Shown: positions 48,201-57,612 of the stretch, one piece after another | Position numbering within the stretch: the stretch's first letter is position 1 | How the letters are laid out: the number at the start of each line of letters is the position of its first letter | Origin: Calonectria ilicicola | Taxonomy: Eukaryota; Ascomycota; Sordariomycetes; Hypocreales; Nectriaceae | Length of the DNA: 64,000 bases | Direction: 5' to 3' | Assembly: GCA_020809705.1 (NCBI GenBank) | Contig: CP085835.1 | Span: forward strand, 4,092,001 to 4,156,000 | Made by a program: the position numbers and the translations under genes | The notes under the pieces: generated by a model | The model's input: only the letters and a program-made list of their open reading frames with translations | What the model was told of the DNA's origin: nothing | The model's database searches: none

Positions 48201-48971
48201 AATAATATCGCAGCATTCCTGACACTTGAAAGAGCGGGGATCCCTTTGGACGAGATTCCTTATGACGATGGGAAACTCCTCAACCAACTCGCTGGATACT
48301 CGACCGGTCAAAGCTTTTTCTTGAATTCAGCTTATTCGATCGACAGATTGCCCCCGTATCCCTGGCATTTGGACATGGTGAGATCAAAATGGTCATTCCC
48401 ATTCCCAACCGCGACCTTTCGCCAGTTTCGCCGTAAGTTCTCCCGCGATTCGTTCCGCCGGTGGATGAACTTGCAACCAGAACGTGGCTGGAGTCCTCTG
48501 TGCGGAGCCGCCGCCGAGAATAGGACCGACGCCATAGAGAATTGTCTCTCTATCGGGGCTGAAATTGATTTTGAAGGATGTCCTCTCGGTTCAGCGCTTG
48601 CTATTGCGAGTGCGTGTGGATGCCTCGACGTTGTGAAGCTTCTAGTCCAAAGAGGCGCAGCGATATCATACAATGGGAGAAGAGGGCCAGTGGATGCGAT
48701 TTCAGTGGCCAGATCCAAGGCTGTGATTTCATGGCTACTAGTTGGGCGGTTCACGGAGCAGCTCAAAATTGATGGTATAACAAATGATAGGCCAGACATC
48801 CCGTGTCAGGTCAGAGTGTGGAGTGGCATTTTGCAGGCGAAAATGAGAGTGTGTGGTAGGAATCTCAGGCAGCCTCATGAATCGACGTTTAAGTATGCTT
48901 CACGTTTGGCATCAGTAAAAAGGGAAATGCGTGGTCGCGTGGTTATGCCGATGGATGGGCTTGTATACTAG
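42287..48971 (+). CDS. Intact NACHT-ankyrin STAND protein (NLR-like), 2191 aa
   Basis: Three exons, join(42287..43608,43661..47692,47750..48971). The introns (52 and 57 bp) restore GMFRWVVCQLD and RLFRVMTNPN. Residues 1-110 match the fungal N-terminal domain of STAND proteins (PLPISATIAGLISLADTVFR). The NACHT NTPase has Walker A LNGIPGGGKTVLAG near 245-258 and Walker B IIIVDGLDECGD. A winged-helix-like middle follows (FRWVVCQLDYLCE, then LPPTLFDSYLRLLQ), then many scattered ankyrin repeats through the rest (TKPLHLAAALSLPEICAFLIEKGA, APLIHIAVWNN, TPLHIAAAYGHGRLIELLIEKGA, TPLQLAVYKGN). This is the usual fungal NLR plan: signalling end, oligomerising NTPase, repeat sensor. Unlike its WD40 and HET neighbours it has no break. 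Function by family is non-self or damage sensing. The ligand is unknown. Confidence 0.9.
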
Positions 48972-49363
48972 CAAAATAGAGAGTAATGGAAAGCGGGGGA
49001 TTAAGTTATTGGAGAGAGACAGGTTGCAGTTTATGATACTAGTTTGAACCTATGACTTTGAATGAGGCCGGTTTTATTCAGAGGTAAACTTTTGTTTGTA
49101 CAAAGGAAATAGAAAAGGGGGTTGATTTTACTATTAAAAAGACCCCGAAACCTTTATTCTTGTGGAAAATTATGATAGTTTGTGTTCATCATTCGTATCA
49201 AGTACGTTGAAAAGAGGGAGCAACCTGTTGAAAAGAGCTTAGGGTTTAAGGGTTAGGTATATTTAACTATCTATAGCTAATAGTGCTTGGTTGCTTTTTA
49301 ATAGGAAAGATATTTCTAGGTTTCTAGATCTTATAGGGGAGTATTAAGGTAAGAGTTCTTAGA
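48972..49363. other. 3' flank of the NACHT-ankyrin gene
   Basis: AT-rich without frames. It leads into the tandem repeats that begin the transposon-rich end of the window. Confidence 0.45.
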
Positions 49364-49407
49364 TAGGAAAATAGGAAAATAGGAAAATAGGAAAATAGGA
49401 AAATAGG
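49364..49407. repeat. Tandem repeat, 8-bp AGGAAAAT unit
   Basis: Five or more perfect head-to-tail units. Purine-rich on the plus strand. Confidence 0.85.
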
Positions 49408-49415
49408 TATTAGAG

Positions 49416-49555
49416 GGTAGAGTAAAGAGTAAAATAGAGAGTAAAATAGAGAGTAAAATAGAGAGTAAAATAGAGAGTAAAAGAGAGAATAAAGAGAGGG
49501 TAAATAGGAGAGTAAAATAAAAGAGTAAAATAGAGAGTAAAATAGAGGTTAGTTT
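49416..49555. repeat. Tandem repeat, 12-bp GAGTAAAATAGA unit
   Basis: Perfect units in the first half, then degenerate units with small insertions. Same strand purine bias as the adjacent 8-bp repeat. Confidence 0.8.
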
Positions 49556-49559
49556 TGGT

Positions 49560-50159
49560 TGAAAAGGCTAGCCCTTAGCCCTTTAGGAATAAGAATCGGG
49601 TTTTTAGTAGGGCTAATAGCTATAGAGCTAGCTGCCTAGGCTCTAAACTTACTAAGCGTAAGGCTAATAGAGGTATCAAGCTAGCTAGCTGCTATTTTCC
49701 CTATTACTTCCTGAAGCTTTCTATAGCTTTTAGCTGTTTCTAGCTCCATTAAGCCTCCAGCAGAGAAGATTAGGGGTTAGAAGAAGGGATCCAAAGCCTT
49801 ATATTTCCTTAGTTTATCCTTAGCTATAGTAGCTAGGACTTCCTAGACTTCCTTTTCTTGGCTATTAATAGTTACTATTTGTAGGTTATAGTAATAGCAG
49901 TTAGAGCCCTTGAGAATAAAGAAGTCTGCCTTTAGGTTAAGGCTAGGGTTAATAAGGGGCTCTATTTCAACCTCTAAGGTAAGGTTACTTTCTAGGGCTT
50001 TCTTGAGGGCCTGATTGATCTGATTATGGCGTTGGATCCACCTTTTAGTAGCTGCCTTGCAAATATCTTCATGATTTATATCTGCTATTTCCCCACAGTA
50101 GTTGTAAGAGCTTCTAGGGGTCTTAGAGGGTAATAGTAGCCTATTTCTAAGACATTCAG
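49560..50159 (-). mobile_element. Degraded retroelement coding fragment, LINE-like
   Basis: A minus-strand frame from 50159 reads ECLRNRLLLPSKTPRSSY, then HEDICKAATKRWIQRHNQIN and KADFFILKGSNCYYYNLQIV, and after a stop LIFSAGGLMELETAKSYRKLQ. The sequence is AT-rich with RIP-like stops. The layout recalls the C-terminal end of Tad-type LINE polyproteins, but the match is weak. The same frame continues on the far side of the Ty3/gypsy insertion (63968-64000), so this was the target of that insertion. Confidence 0.4.
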
Positions 50160-50549
50160 TGTTACGACCCATGTCGTACCCAGGGCGGTCTAGGGTGGCA
50201 GAATGCCACACCCTGTAAGAAACCAGCTACCCTATAGTTATATACGACCAATCAAACAAGGAGCGATAAGGGCAACTGTCACAATAAGTATGAAAGGTGT
50301 TGCACCTAGCACACCAAGCACACCACACATACCAAAATAAGATAATAATATATAGATAGATTAGATCCTACTGTAAGGAATGGAACTAATTAGCTTTTAA
50401 TATAACTTGGTTACCTTAATTGCAATTAACTATTATCTAATATAACACTCCTATTACTCTATTTACTATAACATACCTAACTATCCTGCCAATAATAAAC
50501 CCTTCGTTCTAATTGGTTCATTAAGTTAGGAATTGATCAGACTATTATA
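50160..50549 (+). repeat. Old element, left LTR
   Basis: 390 bp, begins TGTTACGACCC. It ends ACTATTATA, where the young LTR ends CCGTTACA. Its terminal 170 bp match the young element's LTR, but its first half is a different sequence. Confidence 0.88.
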
Positions 50550-50705
50550 CATTAAAAGCTCTTATTTAGTTGATTATCCATATTAACAATTAAGTAATAA
50601 TAATATTTGGAAAGAACCCTGTTGCTACTGCTCCTTCTAGTAACACTAAGTTAACTATAGAACTACAGTAGGTCAAGAAAAAACTCACAAATACATAAGC
50701 ATAAC

Positions 50706-51100
50706 TGTAACGGTCTGGTCAATTCCCAACTTGATGAACCAATCAGAACGAAGGGTTTATTGTTGGCAGGATGGTTAGGCGCGTTATGGTAAATAGAGCA
50801 ATGGAAGTGTTACGTTAGGTAATAGTCAATCGCAATTGAGGTAACCAAGTTGTATTGAAAGCTGGCTAGTATCGGCCATAAGGGCGGATTCTAACCTGTC
50901 TATATACTATTATCGTAGTAGGCGCTCACTGTGTTGGTTCTATCTAAGTATTGGTGATCGGATGGGTGATCACAGGGTGATCACCAACATTATGGGTGAT
51001 CGCGAGTGAGCGCTTCCTTATTGGTTGGTGTGGGGCTATAGGGTAGGTAGGTGTTAGTTCTGCCGTCGTAGACCGCCTAGGCGTGTCATGGGTCATAACA
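50706..51100 (-). repeat. Young element, 3' LTR
   Basis: 395 bp. Contains four GGTGATC words and a hairpin arm pair TTGGTGATC (50951-50959) / GATCACCAA (50979-50987). It lies 96 bp upstream of the antisense gene at 51197 and could supply its promoter. Confidence 0.95.
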
Positions 51101-51117
51101 CGATGTCCCCCCTCTGT
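51101..51117 (-). promoter_or_regulatory. Polypurine tract of the young element
   Basis: On the minus strand an AGAGGGGGGACA tract sits directly before the 3' LTR, where plus-strand DNA priming starts in LTR retrotransposons. The old copy has AAAAAGGAGATA at the equivalent place. Confidence 0.7.
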
Positions 51118-51196
51118 TGGTCTTGTCCTCAAGGCCCGTTAGTTCGACCTTGTGTGTGAGTTTCCCCATTTTTAACCTTCAAAATATTTTCTAATT

Positions 51197-51817
51197 ATGC
51201 CTCGTGGTCCAGGTGATTCCAAACAGCGTCTTCGTGCCAAGGCCCGAGCTCAGCTTATTAACTCAACGGGTTTTGAAATCATGCCGTGTTCATTCTGTTC
51301 CTCTAAGGGTTTGCGATGCAAGATGTTGCCGGATTCTGGTGACCGTTGCGGCGAGTGCACTCGTCGTGGTAGGACCTGTGATGCTTCAGAGGCGTCTTTG
51401 GCTGCGTGTGCGTCATTTTATGGTGGTGAATGTGGTTGGTTGCTGACTTTGGTAGTAAACCGGATAAATCGGGAGTCCGATCGTTTGGATATAGAGGAAG
51501 AGGTCGCTGAGGAGGAGTTCCTTCGTGTACAAGCGGAGGCGCTTGCGGCTCAGGCCAAGGTTCAGGAATCCTTGAACCGTTTATCCCGTCTTCGTCGTCA
51601 GAAACGTCAACTCAAGACGAAGGGTGTGGAGATGGTGCGTCGTGGGCTTTCTTCTTTGGATGAGTTGGAAGAGGCGGATCGGGTAGAGTCGGAAGCCGTT
51701 GTTCAGGCGCAGTCTTTAGGGGCAGTGGATGTTATCGATTGGAACGCTGTTGACCTCGATGGTTTGCTTGGCGTTGTGTCCTCAGGAACGCTTCCAGCAG
51801 CTTCGAGCAGTGCGTGA
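51197..51817 (+). CDS. Antisense Zn2Cys6 plus coiled-coil protein of the retrotransposon
   Basis: 206 residues from ATG 51197, encoded on the strand opposite to gag-pol, between the 3' LTR and the end of pol, overlapping the last 86 bases of pol. Residues 31-60 carry CX2CX6CX9CX2CX6C (PCSFCSSKGLRC, then DRCGECTRRGRTCD), exactly the Zn2Cys6 spacing. An acidic segment follows, then a long charged helix (QESLNRLSRLRRQKRQLKTK) likely to form a coiled coil, then an acidic tail. The family plan is that of small fungal zinc-cluster proteins. A DNA-binding or regulatory role for the element or host is inferred. The old copy has a decayed counterpart at 62856-63350, so the gene is older than this insertion. 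Confidence 0.75.
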   Translation: MPRGPGDSKQRLRAKARAQLINSTGFEIMPCSFCSSKGLRCKMLPDSGDRCGECTRRGRTCDASEASLAACASFYGGECGWLLTLVVNRINRESDRLDIEEEVAEEEFLRVQAEALAAQAKVQESLNRLSRLRRQKRQLKTKGVEMVRRGLSSLDELEEADRVESEAVVQAQSLGAVDVIDWNAVDLDGLLGVVSSGTLPAASSSA

Positions 51818-54800
51818 GATGTTTCGCGGGTTCCCATGTTGTTTCTTTATAGCCTTTCCATTTAATTTCAAATTTCCCGTCTTCTTCTCTCCTTTGTAGG
51901 ATTTTTTCGACTTCCCACTGATCTTCTGGGTTTTCTATTTGTGGTTTGTAGCTGGGTCCTGTATTGACTTGGATGCCGTCACCGGGTTCTAGCAGTGAAA
52001 TGTGGAAGATAGGGTGCACTTTAATGTTGTCTGGGAGGTCGAGTTCATAGTTGTTTTCTGATATTTTTCTTTTAATGGGGTATGGTCCAATCTGCGTGAA
52101 GTCGATTTTTTTGTTTTGTCTTTTTGTTGCAAGATTTTTTGTTGCTAGGTAGACCATGTCTCCCTCCGAAAAGGTTGGTCCCTTCAGCCTTTTGAGGTTG
52201 TAATGTCTCTTCATGATGTTACGGACGAACTCAAGTTCTGTCTTCATTTCTTCATGTAATTTTCTTAGATCATCTGACTTGATCATAGCTTTTGCTTGGA
52301 TTGTGCCTTCTAAGGGGCTCGGTAAGCATCTGGTGTGAAGCCAAAATTGGCTTTTGCTGGTGTTGTCTTAATGCTGTGATTGTAGGATGTGTTATGTGCT
52401 AGCTGTGCGATAGGTAACTTTTCTACCCAGTCGGTTTGTTCGTAGTTAATGTAGCATCGTAGATATTGCTCAATTTCCTGGTTTTGGCGTTCGGTTTGTC
52501 CGTCTGTTTGGGGGTGGAAAGCTGTGCTTAGCTTGTGGTTTAACCCCATTAAGGACATCAGGCTTTGCCAAAACTTAGATGCAAATGGTTGTCCTCTATC
52601 CGATATGATTTCGGTTGGTAGGCCGTGTATAGCGACTATATGTCGAAAGAAAAGGTAGGCGAATTGTTCTTCTTTTGTTGCTTTATTATATGGGAGATAA
52701 TATGCTGCTTTCGTGAAGCGATCAACAATAACGAAAATACTATCATAGTATACTCCTGTAGCAGGGTCTGCTGACAAGGGGAGGTTGGTAATAAAGTCCA
52801 TTGTGATTGAGTCCCATGGTCGTTGTGCGACAGGGGATGGTTGCAATAATCCGTATGGTTTGTGTCTTGGTTTTTGGAGTGTCGACATAGGCTGCATTCC
52901 TTACATACTTGTTCAACTTTCTTTTTCATCTTACTAAAGGAAAATGTCTGTTTGACTCGTTCAAGGGTTTTGTTGATGCCTTTGTGGCCATGCAAGGGGT
53001 GTTCGTGAATGTCCCTTATTAACTCCATTTGGTGTTCTTCTGGCACTTGTAGGTAGTCCGTTTTTCTTCTTCTGGAAGTGCTAGATTGTATTCTTCGATT
53101 TTCCTTAGTAGTGGATTGCCCTGTTCCACTCGTTGTGTGGGTATTTCCGCAGTAGTGGTTCTGGTTGCACGCGGCAATCCTCCTATTCTCATAGCGGCGA
53201 TTATTTTCTTTGTTTCTATTGTCATTCCACTGATTGGGGCTTGTTCTAGTCCTCCGTTGGTGTTGTAGATCAATAGTTTTTCTTGTGTTTTTGGTTTTTC
53301 TGTGTTGTAGTCAGGTCGGCGGCTGATCGCATCGGCGCGGCCATTCTCAGTTCCTTTAACATGAACGATTTGATAGTCGAATTCGGATAGGTATTCTGCA
53401 TATCGTAGTTGCCTTCCACTGAGTTTTTGAGTGGTTGCGAAGTAGGCAATGTTTTTATGGTCGGTGTATACTGTGATTTTGTGGTTGCTTCCTAAAAGGT
53501 ATTGTCGGAATTCTTTGAAAGCGTTGACAATAGCAAGGAATTCTTTATCGTAGATGGGGTAGTTTAGCTCAGGGCCATGTAGCTTATGCGAGTAGAATGC
53601 TATAGGATGTAGGTTTCCTTGTTCATCTCGTTGTCCGATCTGGGCCCCTAGGGCGAAGTCCGATGCATCGGTTTCTAGCTCTATAGGCTTATCAGGGTCG
53701 AACATTGCAAGGATGGGTTCTTCTAAAATAGCATTTTTTATGGCTTCGAATGATTGTTGTGCTTTATTTCCCCATCGAAAGGTAATTCCTTTCTTAGTTA
53801 GTTCTGTCATGCCTGAGGCGATTTTACTAAATCCCTTAATGAATCTTCGGTAATAGTTAGCAAATCCGAGGAAGGCTTGTACTTCCTTCACATTAGTAGG
53901 TTCCTTCCAATCTTTTACTGCAGCAACTTTCTTTGGGTCCATGCGAATTTCGTTAGGGCTGATAATGTGTCCTAGAAATTCTACTTCTTGAGTGTGGAAC
54001 TTGCTTTTTCTGGTTCAACCAGGAGTTTGGCGTCTTGGAGGGCTTTTAAGACCTTATGAACGTGTTCTTCATGTTCTTCCTCGTTTTTGGAGAAGATGAG
54101 GATATCGTCCAGGTAGCAGACAACAAAGATATCTAAGTGTTCTCGTAATACATTGGTTATCATTCGCTGAAATGATGCCGGTGCATTTGTGAGTCCAAAA
54201 GGCATAACTAGGTATTCAAACAGTCCAAACTTAGTTCGGAAAGCGGTTTTCCATTCATGTCCTTCTTTAATGCGAATAAGATTGTATGCTCCTTTAAGAT
54301 CCAGTGCAGTAAAGATGTTGGCTCCATGAAGGCGATCCTTCATTTCATTAATCAATGGTAGTGGAGTGCGATCTTTAATGGTGATATCGTTGAGCTGTCG
54401 GTAGTCCACGACGAGGCGTAGCTTCCCGTTTTTCTTAGGCACAAACATGACAGGGTAACCAGCTTCGGAGTTTGAAATACGGATATATCCCTTTTTGAGC
54501 ATATCTTGGATGTATTCCTTCAGGGTATCAAGCTCGATTTGGTTGAGATTATAAATAGGGTAAAATCGGGTGTTGGATCCGTCTTTAAGGACGATTTCGT
54601 GATCCCACTGGCTAAACTCAGGTAGTCCAGTGTCTAGTTCTTCTGCGAAGAGCTTTTCATAGATTCGGTACTGTGGGGGTACATTGTGCAGTCTGTCTGT
54701 TTCTGCTTCAGCCTTCATTTCTTTGAGGCTTTTATCGATTTGTTGGAACTGTGTTCTAAGGCAGGCGATCGTTCGTTGTCTTTGCCTTTTCTGACCGTTC

Positions 54801-55387
54801 TTGTGTTTATGTTTTGTTCCTTTGGGTGGCGAAGATTCTCCTTCGCTCATGTCTCCTGCTTGGTCAGGGCTAGGAGTTCGAGATCTCTCATCGTGTTTTA
54901 TGGAAATATCGCTGGCTGCATCATACTCCTCGGGTATTTGCACCTGGCCAGTACGCCAGCAGATATTAGGGTTGTATCGGTATAACCATGGGTACCCTAA
55001 AACTAGGTCGTGTTGTCCGATATCAACAATATCGAAGGTTATTCCTTGGTTCTTTCCTTCAACGAAGACTTTCAGGTGATCAATCTTTTTGTCTATAATA
55101 CCGTTGTTATATCCAAAGGGTGTTCCTTCTATATTGATGATTTCGTACGGGTCGACTTTCGTTGTCCATGGTAGCTGAAGTTCGTTAACTACTCGAGGAT
55201 TCACGTAGTTTCGCTCAGCTCCGCTATCCACCATAGCGTTACACCACTTCCCTTTAATCCTTACTTCTATTTCTAATCGTCGTCGGGGTTGCTCTTTAGT
55301 TGTAGAGTATAGAGCTTTTTTAGGGAGTTCTTTCGGTAACTCCGGGGGTCGTTGCCCTAGCCGCTCCTGCTGCTCTTCTACAGGGGG
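51732..55387 (-). CDS. Pol polyprotein, young element, four frame breaks
   Basis: The pol frame is minus one relative to gag and has these domains in order: aspartic protease (MVDSGAERNYV near 55234), reverse transcriptase (YLDDILIFS), RNase H-like (FLGFANYYRRF, then ETDASDFALGAQ), integrase with zinc-binding HH-CC (HGHKG, then CKECSLC) and catalytic block (MDFITNLPLS, FHPQTDGQTERQN), and a C-terminal chromodomain (WEVEKILQRREEDGKFEIKWKGY), the chromovirus mark. The frame breaks at 54005-54009, 53061-53065, near 52878 and near 52288. At each the old copy has one more base in a homopolymer and stays in frame. Either recent decay or sequencing undercalls, so competence is undecided. Confidence 0.88.
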
Positions 55388-55389
55388 CT
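55378..55389 (-). promoter_or_regulatory. Gag-pol junction with C5 run before the gag stop
   Basis: Gag ends AGC CCC CTG TAG. Pol continues one frame back as CCC CCT GTA. The old copy keeps the identical junction (about 59281-59291), so it is an ancestral feature and not an error. It may be a minus-one frameshift site, although the heptamer does not fit the standard X XXY YYZ rule in the gag frame. Confidence 0.5.
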
Positions 55390-57159
55390 CCGCTCGTTTT
55401 TTGGTTTTGTTCGGTGCCAGGCCATTGCTTTATCTATCATGTGGATATCGCATTTGGGGTCTTGACATTCATTCCAGGGCAGCTCGCTGCAATCGGGGAA
55501 CTCAGGCTCACCTGGTTCCAACATAGTGAACTGGTAGTGGGGGTTTCTTCCCGTTACTTCGTGTCGGTCGAAGTGTCTCCCATAGGCGCGGTGGATGACC
55601 ACGTCTTCTACCCTAATGGGAAAGCATGCTGCATGCTGCTTTTGTTCCATGTGTTGGAGGCAGTCGTGGTCGTAGCAGCTTACCCATGAGATGTTCTTAT
55701 GTTCTTCGTGTACCGTGTTTAGTCTAGGGTCATCCTCCTTATGTTGGATAGGTCGGGGGTCGCGGTTTCCTGGTTGCCATTCGCTTCGCGCAAGTAGGAA
55801 GACTTTGTCTCCGTCCCACGAGGGTTCCCTGACTTGTTGGGCCATTCTTTTAATACTAGTTGTCCATTTCCTGTTTCCATTTTCGTCATAAGTGCAGGTA
55901 TCCCACCATGCTGGTGCTTTGTCGGTATACACATCTAGGATGGATGCAGGGATTCCTATCTTCTTGGCTCGTTCCAACCATTCGTGGGGAAGGCAGGACT
56001 GGCCTTCTTGTCGGGTTGACCATGCTTTTCGGATGGCTTCATCGATTTCTTGTTGCGGAGTGAGTTTTACCTTGCGCAACTCATGGTTTTCCGTACATTG
56101 CTTAACTATGGTGGTTGGTTCATGTTTCTTAATGACAGCAAGAACAACTTTTCCTGTGGTATCCTCTTTTCCTTCTGGTACCGGGGTCCATTGAGTTTTC
56201 ATAGTGTTGAGTTGTTTCTGTCCTTCTGGTATGGGTTTGAACTGATTTCCTGTTTTCGGGGAGCGGCATTCGAAGGATTTATGTCCTTTTTTCCCGCAGT
56301 TGAAGCAGGTAATCTTACTTTTGTCATACCCCTGGGTGGCGCCGAGTTCCATTGGCCCTGAATGAGTCCCGTGTGCGGTGCTTTGTTGCTTATTCTGGGT
56401 TTTTCCTTTATTCGGGATATATGGGTTTTTGTTATCTCGGGCGCGTTCCTTGCGTCGGTTAAATTGTCTTTCGTCGATCTTGACAGCACTTTTGATATAC
56501 TCCGAGAGTTTTTCTGGCCGGTCTTCTTTATAGATTTCGTCCTTGACTTCGCCCTTCAGGCCTCTATAGTAGAGTTCCATTAGTGCGTCGTCATCCCAGG
56601 CTGTTCGTGCTGCAATCCTTTTGAACTCGGCCGAATACTGGCTGCAGGATTTTGTTTGTTTAAGTTCGTATAACTGGTTTACAGCTTGTTGTTCCATATC
56701 GATCGTGCCGAAATTGTCTTTAATAGCGGTTTCGAAATGTTCCCAGTCTCTGAAGATCTCTCGGGTCTCTTCATTTTGGTCGGCGTCGTCCTCGTTTTCC
56801 AGATAGTCTCTCATGATGGGTTCAAACCATACTCCTGCGTCTCCTTGGAGGAGGGTTTTGGTGTATAGTACCTGGGCTTCGGGGGTTGCAAGTCGCGTTG
56901 GGAAAAAGCGGAAGTATCCCTTCATTCGGGTGAGGAAGGGGACTACATCGGCAGCCTTTCCTAGGAAGGGCTCTGGGACCGGGGGTCTCAGAATTTCACC
57001 AATGTCTTTACCCTTGTTTCCTTCAACCGTGGTGGTTCCGGCTTTTTCTGCTTTAAGTTGTGCTTGTGCATCTGCGAGTTTCTTCTTAACCTGCTGCAGT
57101 TCCGTAGTCAACTCGGCGTTGCTAGGAGGAGCAGTGGCGGCGGGGTTCTTTCCGGACAT
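55378..57159 (-). CDS. Gag polyprotein, young element
   Basis: 593 residues from ATG 57159, intact. A coiled-coil N-terminus (ELTTELQQVKKKLADAQAQ) is followed by a retrotransposon capsid region (WEHFETAIKDNFG, then QLYELKQTKSCSQYSAEFKRIA) and a CCHC zinc knuckle, CFNCGKKGHKSFEC, near residue 285. The long C-terminal part after the knuckle, about 270 residues with a CYDHDCLQHMEQKQHAACF segment, is unusual for gag. Gag packages element RNA in cytoplasmic particles. The first 40 codons correspond to the interrupted gag of the old element on the other strand. Confidence 0.92.
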   Translation of the reverse strand: MSGKNPAATAPPSNAELTTELQQVKKKLADAQAQLKAEKAGTTTVEGNKGKDIGEILRPPVPEPFLGKAADVVPFLTRMKGYFRFFPTRLATPEAQVLYTKTLLQGDAGVWFEPIMRDYLENEDDADQNEETREIFRDWEHFETAIKDNFGTIDMEQQAVNQLYELKQTKSCSQYSAEFKRIAARTAWDDDALMELYYRGLKGEVKDEIYKEDRPEKLSEYIKSAVKIDERQFNRRKERARDNKNPYIPNKGKTQNKQQSTAHGTHSGPMELGATQGYDKSKITCFNCGKKGHKSFECRSPKTGNQFKPIPEGQKQLNTMKTQWTPVPEGKEDTTGKVVLAVIKKHEPTTIVKQCTENHELRKVKLTPQQEIDEAIRKAWSTRQEGQSCLPHEWLERAKKIGIPASILDVYTDKAPAWWDTCTYDENGNRKWTTSIKRMAQQVREPSWDGDKVFLLARSEWQPGNRDPRPIQHKEDDPRLNTVHEEHKNISWVSCYDHDCLQHMEQKQHAACFPIRVEDVVIHRAYGRHFDRHEVTGRNPHYQFTMLEPGEPEFPDCSELPWNECQDPKCDIHMIDKAMAWHRTKPKNERSPL

Positions 57160-57212
57160 TGTTATTGCTCAATTGTTGACGCGGGTAACCAACTGAACAA
57201 GAGCTTTCAACG

Positions 57213-57607
57213 TGTAACGGTCTGGTCAATTCCCAACTTGATGAACCAATCAGAACGAAGGGTTTATTGTTGGCAGGATGGTTAGGCGCGTTATGGTAAA
57301 TAGAGCAATGGAAGTGTTACGTTAGGTAATAGTCAATCGCAATTGAGGTAACCAAGTTGTATTGAAAGCTGGCTAGTATCGGCCATAAGGGCGGATTCTA
57401 ACCTGTCTATATACTATTATCGTAGTAGGCGCTCACTGTGTTGGTTCTATCTAAGTATTGGTGATCGGATGGGTGATCACAGGGTGATCACCAACATTAT
57501 GGGTGATCGCGAGTGAGCGCTTCCTTATTGGTTGGTGTGGGGCTATAGGGTAGGTAGGTGTTAGTTCTGCCGTCGTAGACCGCCTAGGCGTGTCATGGGT
57601 CATAACA
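57213..57607 (-). repeat. Young element, 5' LTR
   Basis: 395 bp, the same as 50706-51100 by eye. It carries the sense promoter for gag-pol by family knowledge. Confidence 0.95.
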
Positions 57608-57612
57608 ATAAC

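Larger units (their letters stand above)
50706..57607 (-). mobile_element. Young Ty3/gypsy chromovirus, nested
   Basis: 6,902 bp inserted in the opposite orientation into the gag of the old copy. Target duplication ATAAC at 50701-50705 and 57608-57612. The LTRs are of equal length (395 bp), start TGTAACGG and end CATAACA, with no difference noticed by eye, so insertion is recent. Read on the minus strand: 5' LTR, gag, pol with C-terminal chromodomain, polypurine tract, 3' LTR, plus an antisense gene next to the 3' LTR. There is no canonical TGG primer site directly after the 5' LTR; the internal sequence starts CGTTGAAAGCTC and is conserved in the old copy. Confidence 0.95.

Noticed and set aside
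56050..56361. Plus-strand frames over gag
   Set aside because: Shadows of the intact minus-strand gag. Only the antisense frame at 51197 has a motif and a counterpart in the old copy.
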